DNA of 64,000 bases from Pigmentiphaga kullae (GTDB lineage Bacteria > Pseudomonadota > Gammaproteobacteria > Burkholderiales > Burkholderiaceae_B): positions 682,001 to 746,000 of the forward strand of contig NZ_SGXC01000001.1 of NCBI RefSeq assembly GCF_004216695.1, given 5' to 3'. The position numbers and the translations under genes were made by a program. Positions 50,076 to 58,740 of this stretch are shown in pieces. Numbering within the stretch: the first letter of the stretch is position 1; every line of letters begins with the position of its first letter. The notes beneath the pieces are model-generated. The model searched no databases. It was not told the origin of the DNA and saw only the letters and a list, made by a program, of their open reading frames with translations.

Positions 50076-51255
50076 GGGCGGACGTCCTGGAGAGTTCAAG
50101 GGTTTCTTCGCGCTTCTGCAGCCACCATGCATAGTTCCGCGGCAGCAGTTCATGCGGCCGCGCCAGGCCCAGTTCCCGCGCCGCGTGCGCGGCCCAGTTC
50201 GGGTTCCACATCATCTCGCGCGCCAACGCCACCAGGTCGCAGTCGCCCGCCCGAAGATAGCCCTCGGCCTGCTGCGCCTCGCGGATCAGACCCACCGCCA
50301 TGGTGGGCATGCCGACCTCGTCGCGGATGCGCCGCGCGAACGGCACGTGGTAGCCGGGCACGCGCGGCACCACGTGCAGCGTCAGCGGACCGTCGATGCC
50401 GCCCGACGAGCAGTCGAACATATCCACGCCGCGCTCTTTCAGGCGGCCCGCCAGCACGACCGTGTCGTCCAGGCTCCAGATGCCGCCGCGGCCGTCGACG
50501 CACGAACCGCGGAAGAACAGCGGCCGGTCGGCCGGCCACGCCGCCCGGACCGCTTCGATCAGCTCCAGGCCGAAGCGCATGCGTCCTTCGATGTCGCCGC
50601 CGTAGCCGTCGGTGCGATGGTTGGTGATCGGCGACAGGAACTGCTGGACGATGTAGCCGTGGGCGCCGTGGATCTCGCAGATGTCGAAGCCCGCGTCCAA
50701 TGAACGTTTGGCCGCATCGACGTGCGCCTGGATCACCGCGCGGATGTCGTCGCGGTCCATTTCCTTGGGCGCCATCGCGCCCTCCTTGAACGGAATGGGG
50801 CTGGGGGCCAGGCCCGACCAGGGCGGGCGGCCCTGCGCGGCGTCCGCCTCGCCCAGCGGCGAGAAGCCTTCCCACGGCGCCCGCGTCGCCACCTTGCGGC
50901 CGGCATGGCCCAGCTGGATGGCGCTGACCGTACCCTGCTCACGCAGGAAGTCGGTGATGCGGCGCCAGGCCTTGGCCTGCGCATCGGTGTAGATGCCCGG
51001 GCAGTCGTAGGTCTTGCGCGAGCGCTGCGAGACCGAGGTCTCTTCGCAGAAGACGATGCCGGCCCCGCCCAGCGCGAACTTGCCCAGGTGCACCAGGTGC
51101 CAGTCGGTGGGGCAGCCATCGACCGACCTGTACTGCGACATCGGCGACACGACGACACGGTTGCGCGCCGTCACGCCCCGCAGCGTCAGGGGCTGGAACA
51201 ACATCGGAACGTCCGTGTCCGGACCTTGTTCATGGGAAAGATTTTTTTCAGTCAT
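50056..51255 (-). CDS. Old-yellow-enzyme family NADH:flavin oxidoreductase (YqjM-like)
   Basis: A 399-residue FMN enzyme that reduces activated C=C bonds or oxidises related substrates. Motifs are SPMSQYRSVDGCPTDWHLVH near the N-terminus, IQLGHAGRKV (substrate His), EIHGAHGYIVQQFLSPITNH and GGDIEGRMRFGLELIEAV. It belongs to the YqjM/xenobiotic reductase branch by its GHAGRK motif. It is encoded between a GntR gene and ABC transporter genes, so the imported compound is probably an unsaturated cyclic molecule that it reduces. No monooxygenase for desulfonation is present. Confidence 0.9.
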   Translation of the reverse strand: MTEKNLSHEQGPDTDVPMLFQPLTLRGVTARNRVVVSPMSQYRSVDGCPTDWHLVHLGKFALGGAGIVFCEETSVSQRSRKTYDCPGIYTDAQAKAWRRITDFLREQGTVSAIQLGHAGRKVATRAPWEGFSPLGEADAAQGRPPWSGLAPSPIPFKEGAMAPKEMDRDDIRAVIQAHVDAAKRSLDAGFDICEIHGAHGYIVQQFLSPITNHRTDGYGGDIEGRMRFGLELIEAVRAAWPADRPLFFRGSCVDGRGGIWSLDDTVVLAGRLKERGVDMFDCSSGGIDGPLTLHVVPRVPGYHVPFARRIRDEVGMPTMAVGLIREAQQAEGYLRAGDCDLVALAREMMWNPNWAAHAARELGLARPHELLPRNYAWWLQKREETLELSRTSAHEQPVS

Positions 51256-51277
51256 GGTGGGGGGTATCCTGCAACGC

Positions 51278-51985
51278 CTAACGCTTCATCAGGCGGGAAA
51301 GAATGTTGTCGAGCACGTGGTCGAGATGCTCGGCCATGGCCTCTCTTGCGCGATCCTTGTCGCCCGTGGCCACGGCATCCAGCAAACGGAGATGCTCGGC
51401 CACGGTTTGGCGGAAATCGCCGGGAACCGGCGGCGTGGCGAACAGCATGGACCGGCGGCGCAACTGCTCGATCAGTTCGGCCATGGAGCGGCTGCCGCAG
51501 GCATCGCAGATGGCGCGGTGCAGTTCGAGATCGAGCGCGACGCGCTGCCGGTTGTCCCGGACCTCGCCCGCCAGCAACCGCTCCAGGGCCGCACGGAGAT
51601 CGGCGGCCGTATGGGGATCGATCCGGCCCGCGGCCTCGCCGGCCGCCTCGACCTCCAGCAGGCGCCGGATCTTGAGCAGTTCGAGGAATTCCTCCAGCGT
51701 GATGCGGCGCACTTCCAGCACGCCGTTGTTGCGCTGGATGAAGCCTTCGCCTTCGAGCCGCCGCAGGGTCTCGCGCAAAGGGGTGCGGGACACCCCCAGC
51801 CGTATCGACAGCTGCCGCTCCGAGATCGGCACCCCCAGCGGGATTTCATGAGTCAGCAGCATCTCGTGCAACTGCGCATGCAGCCGGTCGACCAGGCCCT
51901 TGCCGCCCTCCAGCAGCGGCTCGGTTCCGTCAGCGCCGGCTTCCTCGATGGGACGCACGCCGGCGCCGGATGAAATGATTGCCAT
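51278..51985 (-). CDS. GntR/FCD-family transcriptional regulator
   Basis: A 235-residue regulator with the winged helix ISERQLSIRLGVSRTPLRET, then LRRLEGEGFIQRNNG, and an FCD domain containing LHRAICDACGSRSM and AEHLRLLDAVATGD. The Asp and His metal/ligand positions of FCD are present. It lies inside a minus-strand operon, 16 nt after the ABC binding-protein gene and 22 nt before the flavoprotein gene, and likely represses it through sites in the 53020-53398 gap. Confidence 0.9.
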   Translation of the reverse strand: MAIISSGAGVRPIEEAGADGTEPLLEGGKGLVDRLHAQLHEMLLTHEIPLGVPISERQLSIRLGVSRTPLRETLRRLEGEGFIQRNNGVLEVRRITLEEFLELLKIRRLLEVEAAGEAAGRIDPHTAADLRAALERLLAGEVRDNRQRVALDLELHRAICDACGSRSMAELIEQLRRRSMLFATPPVPGDFRQTVAEHLRLLDAVATGDKDRAREAMAEHLDHVLDNILSRLMKR

Positions 51986-52001
51986 GAAGCGATGCTCCGC
52001 T

Positions 52002-53019
52002 TTATTGCACGGCCGACTTGCCGCCCGGCGCGAACTGCGGGTCGTACACCAGCGACACCGGCGGCGCGGCCGGCAGCTCGAAGCTTTCGGTGATGGTTGC
52101 GATGTTCTTCTTCATCCGGTCGGCATCGACATAGCCGATCCCGTGCTTCTGGACATTCGGCGTCCTAACCTTGTGGTCGATCAGGAACTGCAAGCGCTCG
52201 GTTTCGAGCACGGGATCGATCAACCTGTTGCGAGCGGCCACCGCCTTCGTCGCCGCCGCCGGGTCGGCTATCGCATCCCGCCATCCTTTCAGCGCGGCGG
52301 CGATGAACTTGCGGACCGCCTCGGGCTTGTCACGCAGCAATGCCTGGCTGGCGATGATGGAGTTGCTGTAGACATCCAGGCCGAAGTCCGCATATTCCAG
52401 AATGTCGACGTTCTCGCGCTTGGCGCCGCGCCCTTTCAGGTTGAACCAGGACGTGTAGTCATTGCCGATCACCGCGTCGACCTGTCCGGTCAACAGCATG
52501 GAGTCGCGCAACTGCGGCGAGATCTGCTTGTAGGTGATCTTGGACGGATCGACGTCGGCGATGCGCATCAGCGCCGGGAACAGACGCGCCGGCCCGTCGG
52601 CGTTGCCGCCGCCCACGGTCTTGCCTGCCAGGTCGGCCGGCTTCTTGATGCCCGCGCTCGACAGGCTGATGATCGCCTGCGGCGCGCGCTCGTACATCAC
52701 GAAAACAACCTTGGGCGTTACCGCGGGTTGACGGCTGGCGAACTCGACGAGCGTGGAGAAATCGGCCGAGGCCATCTGATAGGTCCCCGACGCCACGCGG
52801 GTTACCGCATCGCCCGATCCCGACGAAGGATCGATGGTGACATCGAGGCCCTGCTCTTTGAAATAACCGCGTTCGAGCGCCAGCAGATACGGTCCGGCAC
52901 TTCCATCGAGCGCGAAATTGAAGGCGAACTTGATGCGGGTCGGCTCGGCCGCTTGCGCCGAGCCCACCGCGAACAAAGCGCCCACGGCGAGAAGCTTCAA
53001 ACCTGAAAACAGTTTCATC
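52002..53019 (-). CDS. ABC transporter periplasmic binding protein, SsuA/NMT1 type
   Basis: A 338-residue binding protein. ATG 53019 has AGGA six bases upstream. The signal peptide ends GSAQAAEP (about residue 23). The SsuA/THI5-like fold shows GYFKEQGLDVTIDPSSGSGD, KPADLAGKTVGGGNADGPAR and ASQALLRDKPEAVRKFIAAA. It leads the minus-strand operon binding protein-GntR-flavoprotein-ATPase-permease. Relatives bind sulfonates, thiamine precursors, nitrate, or phthalate-like acids, so the ligand cannot be named. Confidence 0.9.
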
Positions 53020-53064
53020 GAAATCCTTTCCGGCTGTGGATGACAGGAAAGGCGGCATGCGAAC

Positions 53065-53089
53065 GTGGTGCATACATGTGGCATACCAC
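53065..53089. promoter_or_regulatory. Candidate GntR operator upstream of the ABC/OYE operon
   Basis: GTGGT-N15-ACCAC, 46-70 bp upstream of the binding-protein start. The GCATAC sequence occurs twice inside the block. The TGGT/ACCA arms fit FCD-type GntR sites, but the spacer is longer than in the classical site. Confidence 0.4.
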
Positions 53090-53333
53090 CTTGATGCCAC
53101 GGTTATGCAAGTCACATGCCAGCATGGAAACCCGCGTTCGGAAATGGCCTGCATTGCCCGGAAAACCGGGCTTTCGAGGGAATGGCAAGCGCACCGCGAC
53201 ACGAAGCGTGCAGCCGCCGCAACAGCCAGGCGGCGCACCACCAAGGGGCTGGCGCCGGCCTATGTTGGTGCCGGGAAAGACAACGAGCCTTCTCGGCTGA
53301 ATACGGGTTAACCCTGGATAGTGGGCGCGTTTT

Positions 53334-53366
53334 AACTGGTCTACTATCCGTACCAGCAGACCAGTT
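53334..53366. promoter_or_regulatory. Candidate GntR operator before the sulfatase/aldonate operon
   Basis: AACTGGTCT-N15-AGACCAGTT, perfect 9-bp arms, ending 32 bp before the Bug start at 53399. Each arm equals half of the FadR-type operator AACTGGTC/GACCAGTT, here pulled apart. TGGTCTACTA inside the left part is an extra imperfect site. The GntR regulators at 56090 or 51278 are candidates to bind it. Confidence 0.6.
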
Positions 53367-53398
53367 ATCCGATTCCACCCGCAAGGACCTCCCCGCTC

Positions 53399-54391
53399 AT
53401 GAGCCCCCGTCTTCCCCACATTCCGCGCCGCCGGTCGCTGGCCGCGCTGGCCGCCGGCCTGCTGCTGGGCGCGGCCGGCACCGCCGCCGCCCAGGACTAT
53501 CCGCGCCAGCCCATCAAGCTGCTGGTGCCGTCGGTGCCCGGCAGCGCGCCCGACGCCTTCGCCCGGATCCTGGCGGAACCCTTGTCCGGCGGGCTGGGGC
53601 AGAAGGTCGTGGTCGAGAACAAGCCCGGCGCGGGCGGCCTGATCGCCATGGAGACGCTGGCCAAGGCGGAGCCCAACGGCTACACGCTGGCGATCGCCCA
53701 CGACGGCAACATGGCGATCAACACCATCGTCTACAAGCAACTGCCCTACCGGCCCTTGCAGGATTTCACGCCGGTCTCGCTGCTGGGCTTCAACGAGTTC
53801 GTGCTGGCCGCCAACCCCACCCTGAAGATCAAGACCTTCGCCGAATTCGTGGCCTACGCGCGCGGCAGGCAGGGCAAGGCCACGTACGGGTCGGCGGGCG
53901 TGGGTTCGCCCAACCACCTGTTCATGGAGCAACTGATGCAGGCCGCCGGCATCCCGCTTTCGCACGTGCCCTACAAGGGCGGTCCGGCGGCGATGCAGGA
54001 TCTGCTGGGCGGCCAGATCGACGTCATGCTGGTCGGGCTCTCGCCCGCGCTGCCGCACATCCAGGGCGGCAAGCTGGTGGCCGTGGCGGTGCCGCAGGCC
54101 GCGCGCTCGAAGATGCTGCCCGGCACGCCCACGGTGGCCGAGTCCATCCCGGGCTTCTCGACGCGCACCTGGTTCGGCCTGTACGGTCCGGCCGGCCTGC
54201 CGGCGGCCGTGGTCGAGCGCCTGAACCGGGAACTGCGCCGCGTGCTGGCCGATCCGTCGGTGAAGGACCGCATCGCCGCGCAGGGCATGGTGGCCGAGGC
54301 CGGTTCGCCGGCCACGCTGGCGGCCATGACGGAAGAAGACATCCGCCGCTACCGCCAACTGGCCGACGCGATCAAATTAGAAGCCAATTGA
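53399..54391 (+). CDS. Bug/TctC-family periplasmic solute receptor
   Basis: A 330-residue Bug receptor; the twin-Arg-rich leader PRRRSLAALAAGLLLGAAG ends near AAAQD (about residue 32). Hallmarks are YPRQPIKLLVPSVPGSAPDA, VVENKPGAGGLIA, SHVPYKGGPAAMQD and PGTPTVAESI. Its first loop, SAPDAFAR, matches that of the receptor at 63428 (SAPDVLAR). The two flank the sugar-acid operon and are more alike than other Bugs in the window. It starts the operon behind the palindrome at 53334. The expected ligand is a sugar acid or a sulfated acid. Confidence 0.92.
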   Translation: MSPRLPHIPRRRSLAALAAGLLLGAAGTAAAQDYPRQPIKLLVPSVPGSAPDAFARILAEPLSGGLGQKVVVENKPGAGGLIAMETLAKAEPNGYTLAIAHDGNMAINTIVYKQLPYRPLQDFTPVSLLGFNEFVLAANPTLKIKTFAEFVAYARGRQGKATYGSAGVGSPNHLFMEQLMQAAGIPLSHVPYKGGPAAMQDLLGGQIDVMLVGLSPALPHIQGGKLVAVAVPQAARSKMLPGTPTVAESIPGFSTRTWFGLYGPAGLPAAVVERLNRELRRVLADPSVKDRIAAQGMVAEAGSPATLAAMTEEDIRRYRQLADAIKLEAN

Positions 54392-54403
54392 ACCCACCCC
54401 TAC

Positions 54404-54453
54404 GCGCTTCGCGCGCCCCTCAAGGGGCGGCACTGGCGGACCGGCAAAGCCGG
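54404..54453. repeat. Cluster of three GC-rich hairpins
   Basis: GCGC-TTC-GCGC (54404-54414), GCCCCT-CA-AGGGGC (54415-54428) and CCGGC-AAA-GCCGG (54441-54453) follow each other in the gap between the Bug and sulfatase genes. Short hairpin blocks like this are common intergenic elements in Burkholderiales. Here it may reduce read-through or stabilise the Bug mRNA, letting the receptor be made in excess over the enzymes. Confidence 0.5.
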
Positions 54454-54510
54454 ATCCGCTGTGCCCTGGATCGGACCGCGCACTTCCGCGCGGCGTCATA
54501 GAGCATCGAA

Positions 54511-56079
54511 ATGTCTACCCTGCGGCCTAATTTTCTGATCTTCGTGACCGACCAGCAGCGCGCGGACCACCTCGGCTGCTATGGCAACACGCAGGTGCGC
54601 ACCCCGCACATCGACGGCATCGCCGCGCGCGGCACGGTGTTCGAGCGGTGCTACGTGGCCTCGCCGGCGTGCATGCCCAACCGCGCCGCGATCATGACCG
54701 GGCGCATGCCCGGCGCGGCCGGGGCGCGCATGAACGGCGTGCCGCTGCCGCTGGACAGCCGCACCTTCGCCGACGCGCTGCGCGAGGCCGGCTGGCGCAC
54801 GGCGCTGATCGGCAAGAGTCACCTGCAGAACATGACGGACTTCCAGCCGTCCTGGCGCCAAGGCGAGGCCGCCGACCGGCCGCAGGCGCGGCGGGACGAC
54901 CGCGACAGCCCGGCCTACGAGCAGGAGTCGGTGGTGCGCTGGCGGGATCCGGACCATGCCGTGCGCCTGCCGTACTACGGTTTCGATCACGCCGAACTGT
55001 GCCTGGAGCACGGCGACGAAGTGGGCGGCGCCTACGACCGCTGGTTGCATGCCCGCTGCCCCGAGGCCGACACGCTGCGCGGCCCGGACCACGCCCTGCC
55101 CGGCGGCAAGACGGCGGCGCCGCAGGCCTGGCGCACCGCGCTGCCCGAGGACCTGTATCCCAGCGCCTTCGTCCGGGACCGCGCCATCGACTGGCTGGAA
55201 GACCATGCGGCACGGGGCGGCCAGCCCTTCCTGCTGGCCTGTTCCTTTCCCGACCCGCACCACCCCTTCACCCCGCCCGGCCGCTACTGGGACATGTACC
55301 GGCCCGAGGACATCGAACTACCCGCGACCTGCGGGCCGGCCACGCCGGCCGACACGCCGCTCAAGCGCGCGCTGCACGAGGAACTGGTTGCCGGGCGCCG
55401 TTCCACGGCCGGCAGCCGGGTCATCGCCGTGACGCAGGACGAGGCCCGCGCGGCCATCGCGCTGAACTACGGCGCCATCACCTGCATCGACGACATGGTC
55501 GGCGCCATCCTGGCCAGGCTGCAAGCCCTGGACCTGGCGCGCGACACCGTGGTGCTGTTCCTGAGCGACCACGGCGATTTCATGGGCGACCACGGCCTGC
55601 TGTTCAAGGGGCCGCTGCACTATCGCAGCGTGATCCGCATGCCGCTGATCTGGGCCGACCCCCAGGCCGGCGCGGGCGGCCGGCGCGCCGATCTCGCCAG
55701 CGCGATCGACATCGGCCCGACCATCCTGGCGCGCGCGGGCCTGGCCGCGCCGCATGGGACGCAGGGACGCGACCTCGCCCCCGCCGCCGCGCCGGCCGCG
55801 GCGCGCGCCTCGGTCCTGGTCGAGGAAGAAGGCCACCGCCCCATGCCCGGCAGCGGCCTGCCCAAGGTTCGCACGCTGGTCACGCCGGACTGGCGGCTGT
55901 CGGTCCACGCCTTCGAGGAATGGGGGGAACTCTACGATCTGCGCGAAGACCCCGACGAACGCGTCAACCGCTGGGACGATCCGGCCTGCGCCGCCGTGCG
56001 GGCGGAACTGACGCTGGAACTGGTGCGCGCCATGGCGCGCCACGCGGACGAATGCCCGCTGCCCACGCGGATGGCCTGA
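54511..56079 (+). CDS. Type I sulfatase (formylglycine-dependent)
   Basis: A 522-residue alkaline-phosphatase-superfamily sulfatase. The cysteine to be converted to formylglycine is C54, in C54-M-P56-N-R58, within SPACMPNRAAIMTGR. Metal sites are near FVTDQQRADHLG and SDHGDFMGDHGLL, and LIGKSH carries the sulfate-binding Lys/His. No signal peptide is present, so it acts in the cytoplasm. It is related to choline- and arylsulfatases. Placed in a sugar-acid operon, it points to a sulfate ester of a sugar or aldonic acid as substrate. It lies 119 bp after the Bug gene; the formylglycine-generating enzyme is not in this window. Confidence 0.9.
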   Translation: MSTLRPNFLIFVTDQQRADHLGCYGNTQVRTPHIDGIAARGTVFERCYVASPACMPNRAAIMTGRMPGAAGARMNGVPLPLDSRTFADALREAGWRTALIGKSHLQNMTDFQPSWRQGEAADRPQARRDDRDSPAYEQESVVRWRDPDHAVRLPYYGFDHAELCLEHGDEVGGAYDRWLHARCPEADTLRGPDHALPGGKTAAPQAWRTALPEDLYPSAFVRDRAIDWLEDHAARGGQPFLLACSFPDPHHPFTPPGRYWDMYRPEDIELPATCGPATPADTPLKRALHEELVAGRRSTAGSRVIAVTQDEARAAIALNYGAITCIDDMVGAILARLQALDLARDTVVLFLSDHGDFMGDHGLLFKGPLHYRSVIRMPLIWADPQAGAGGRRADLASAIDIGPTILARAGLAAPHGTQGRDLAPAAAPAAARASVLVEEEGHRPMPGSGLPKVRTLVTPDWRLSVHAFEEWGELYDLREDPDERVNRWDDPACAAVRAELTLELVRAMARHADECPLPTRMA

Positions 56080-56089
56080 GGAGACAGGT

Positions 56090-56857
56090 ATGCTTACCGA
56101 ACCAGTGGCCAAAGTGACAGGGATCACCCGTATGCAGCTTATTTCCCGTATCCCCGGCGATACCCCCAACATCACGCGCCGGACCATCCGCGACCAGATC
56201 AGCGACAAGCTGGCCTACATGATCCATTCGGGCCTGCTGCGGCCGGGCGACGAGCTGCCTTCCGAGCGCGAGCTGGCGACCACGCTGGGGGTGTCCCGCG
56301 AGACGGTCCGGGCCGCCATCGGCATGTTGCAGGCATGGCGCATGCTGGAGGTCAGCCAGGGGGCGCGCACGCGCGTGCTGGGGCCGGGCACGGTGGCGGT
56401 GCAGGACTCGGTCAGCACGCTGCGCGACCTGGGCGACCGCTCGCTGGAAGAAGTGGCCGAGGCGCGCGCCGCGGTGGAAGTACAGGTAATCCGCCTGGCG
56501 AGCCGCCGCATCACGCCCGCGCAATTGAACCGGCTGGACCGCCTGGTGGCGGACCAGGAAACCATGATGGACGACCCCGTCCGCTTCCAGATCTCGGACC
56601 AGGAATTCCACGAAGTGCTGTACCGCGCCTGCGGCAACGGCCTGCTGGCCGACGTGGTGTTCGATTTCTACGGCTACGCGCTGGAGCACCGGCGCCGCGC
56701 CTTGCAGCGGTCGGGCGCCATCGCGCACAGCGTGACCGACCACCGCGCCATCGTCGCCGCGCTCAAGAGCGGCGACCCGGAAACGGCAGTGGCCGCCATG
56801 CAGCGGCACCTGGACCAGGTCCACCGCACCACGCTACAGGAAATCGATCACTCATGA
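56090..56857 (+). CDS. GntR/FCD-family transcriptional regulator
   Basis: A 255-residue regulator. The winged helix (LPSERELATTLGVSRETVRA, residues about 60-105) and FCD domain (AEARAAVEVQVIRLASRRIT, then DQEFHEVLYRACGNGLL and VTDHRAIVAALKSGD) are clear. GGAG lies six bases before ATG 56090. Its stop overlaps the next start (ATGA). Being inside the sugar-acid operon, it most likely controls the operon through the AACTGGTCT palindrome and responds to a sugar acid, as do GntR proteins of this branch (UxuR, ExuR, LldR relatives). Confidence 0.92.
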   Translation: MLTEPVAKVTGITRMQLISRIPGDTPNITRRTIRDQISDKLAYMIHSGLLRPGDELPSERELATTLGVSRETVRAAIGMLQAWRMLEVSQGARTRVLGPGTVAVQDSVSTLRDLGDRSLEEVAEARAAVEVQVIRLASRRITPAQLNRLDRLVADQETMMDDPVRFQISDQEFHEVLYRACGNGLLADVVFDFYGYALEHRRRALQRSGAIAHSVTDHRAIVAALKSGDPETAVAAMQRHLDQVHRTTLQEIDHS

Positions 56858-57774
56858 GCACTCCCGTTTCCCTGGACCCGCGCGCCGCGGGCCTGTTCGG
56901 GCCCGACAGCCGGCTCGAGCGCCTGTACACCGGCGCCACCTGGAGCGAAGGCCCCGTATGGCTGGCCGCGCGGCGCATGGTGTTGTGGAGCGACATCCCC
57001 AACAACCGCATCCTGGCCTGGGACGAGCGCGAAGGCGGACGGGTCTGGCGCGACCGGGTCGAGTTCACCAACGGCCACACGGCTTCGGCGGACGGTTCGC
57101 TGCTGCACTGCTCGCACGGCATGCGCGCCATCCTGCGCACGCGCTTCGACAGCGACGGCCGGCCCGGCGCGCCCGAGGTGCTGGTCGACCGCTACCAGGG
57201 CCGCCGCCTGAATTCGCCCAACGACCTGGTCGAGAAGCGCGACGGCAGCATCTGGTTCACCGATCCGCCCTACGGCATCCTGTCCGACCGCGAAGGCCAC
57301 CAGGCGCCGTCCGAGCTGCGCGCCAACTACGTGTTCCGCTACGACCCGGCCACCGGCGCGCTGGACGTCGCCAGCGACCTTGCCGAAGAACCCAACGGCC
57401 TGGCGTTCTCGCCCGACGAAAGCGTGCTGTACGTGACCGACACCTCGGCAGCGCTGCGCCAGGACGGCGGCGGCAACCATCACATTCTCGCCTTCGACGT
57501 GACCGGCGGGCGCACGCTGGCCCGCCCCCGCGTATTCGCCGTGGTCGAGCCGGGGCTGGCCGACGGCATACGGGTGGACGAACGCGGCTGGGTCTACACC
57601 AGCAGCGAGGACAGCGTCCAGGTCTACCACCCCGACGGCACCCGCCTGGCCCGCATCCCCGTCCCGGAGAAGGTCGGCAACCTGACTTTCGGCGGCGCCG
57701 CGCGCGACGAACTCTACATCTGCGCGTCGACGTCGCTGTACCGCATCCGCCTGAACACGCACGGTCATTCCTGA
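56854..57774 (+). CDS. SMP-30/gluconolactonase-family lactonase
   Basis: A 306-residue six-bladed beta-propeller lactonase. Calcium/active-site residues match SMP-30: Glu in WSEGPVW, Asn in RLNSPNDLV and Asp in LADGIRVDERG. It hydrolyses aldono-lactones to aldonates. Its start is inside the GntR stop (ATGA). It is followed after nine bases by another beta-propeller gene. In this pathway it would open the lactone before the dehydratase acts. Confidence 0.9.
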   Translation: MSTPVSLDPRAAGLFGPDSRLERLYTGATWSEGPVWLAARRMVLWSDIPNNRILAWDEREGGRVWRDRVEFTNGHTASADGSLLHCSHGMRAILRTRFDSDGRPGAPEVLVDRYQGRRLNSPNDLVEKRDGSIWFTDPPYGILSDREGHQAPSELRANYVFRYDPATGALDVASDLAEEPNGLAFSPDESVLYVTDTSAALRQDGGGNHHILAFDVTGGRTLARPRVFAVVEPGLADGIRVDERGWVYTSSEDSVQVYHPDGTRLARIPVPEKVGNLTFGGAARDELYICASTSLYRIRLNTHGHS

Positions 57775-57783
57775 GATCCCGCC

Positions 57784-58710
57784 ATGAGCCAAGACATCCT
57801 TTTACTGGTAGAAAAATGTTCGCACTGCATCAGCTGGTACGACCCCGAGTCGGGCGAGCGGCTGCGCAGCCTGCCTCTTCCTGATTTCCCGCATGAGTTC
57901 GCGATCGACTCGGCCCAGCGCCATGTCTACGTGGGGCACTACGGCGTCGAGACCTCCGGCCACGTCGGCCCGGGGGGATCCGCGATCCTGCAGATCGATA
58001 TTCGTTCGGCCCAACTGGTAAGGTCTATAGACCTGTTTCCGTTCAACCGCATCCACGGCATGCAGATGGACCAGCACGACCGGCTCTACGCGCTGAGCGA
58101 GGAAAAGGCCATGCTGCTGGTGCTGGACCAGCCCGACACCGACACGGCGCCCAAGCGCGCCATGCCCTCGGGCGGCGTGAAAAGCCATTTGTTCGCTCTG
58201 ACGCGCGACGGCCAGACCGCCTTCAGCATGAACCTGCTCAGCCACACGGTGACCAAGCTGCGCCCCTGGGAGCCGCTGTCCCAGCCCGTGGCCTGCCACC
58301 CCGGCCTCAAGCCCGAGGGCTGCTGCCTGAGCGAGGACGAGCGCACGCTGTTCGTCAGCAACCGCTGGAGCAACACGCTGTCGGCCATCGACACCGACAC
58401 GATGCAGGTGCGCCTGACCGTGCCCTCGCGCGAGGACGCGACCCGCATCTACCGCGCCGGCAACCGCCTTTTGGTGACGAACTACGGCGACCGCAGCGTC
58501 TCGGTAGTCGACCCCGCCACGTTGCAGGAAACGGGCCACGTGAAGATGGACGCGCGCGCCATCGCGCTGTCGCTCGACCCCACCCGGCCGCTGGCCTACA
58601 TCTCGCAGGACGACGACCGCGTCGGCGTGCTGGACCTGCAATCGCTGCGCTTTACGCGCTTCATCGCCACGCAGCGCGAACCCGACGTCTCCCGGATCGT
58701 CCGGATCTGA
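57784..58710 (+). CDS. YncE/WD-like beta-propeller protein, cytoplasmic
   Basis: A 308-residue repeat protein. Repeat units such as DQHDRLYALSEEKAMLLVLD, DERTLFVSNRWSNTLSAIDT and GNRLLVTNYGDRSVSVVDPA mark a YncE-type seven-bladed propeller. There is no signal peptide, although most YncE proteins are exported. A Cys-rich start (LVEKCSHCISWYD) is unusual. It is encoded between a lactonase and a PdxA-like enzyme and co-transcribed. It may be an isomerase or a lactonase of the 6-phosphogluconolactonase class; no catalytic motif is certain. Confidence 0.72.
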   Translation: MSQDILLLVEKCSHCISWYDPESGERLRSLPLPDFPHEFAIDSAQRHVYVGHYGVETSGHVGPGGSAILQIDIRSAQLVRSIDLFPFNRIHGMQMDQHDRLYALSEEKAMLLVLDQPDTDTAPKRAMPSGGVKSHLFALTRDGQTAFSMNLLSHTVTKLRPWEPLSQPVACHPGLKPEGCCLSEDERTLFVSNRWSNTLSAIDTDTMQVRLTVPSREDATRIYRAGNRLLVTNYGDRSVSVVDPATLQETGHVKMDARAIALSLDPTRPLAYISQDDDRVGVLDLQSLRFTRFIATQREPDVSRIVRI

Positions 58711-58740
58711 ACCCTTGACCCTCTTGATGGCTGACACTCC

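Noticed and set aside
53020-53398. A small gene between the ABC binding protein and the Bug receptor
   Set aside because: Open frames of about 90 codons exist, but they have no ribosome site or family motif. The region is better explained as two divergent promoters with palindromic operators.
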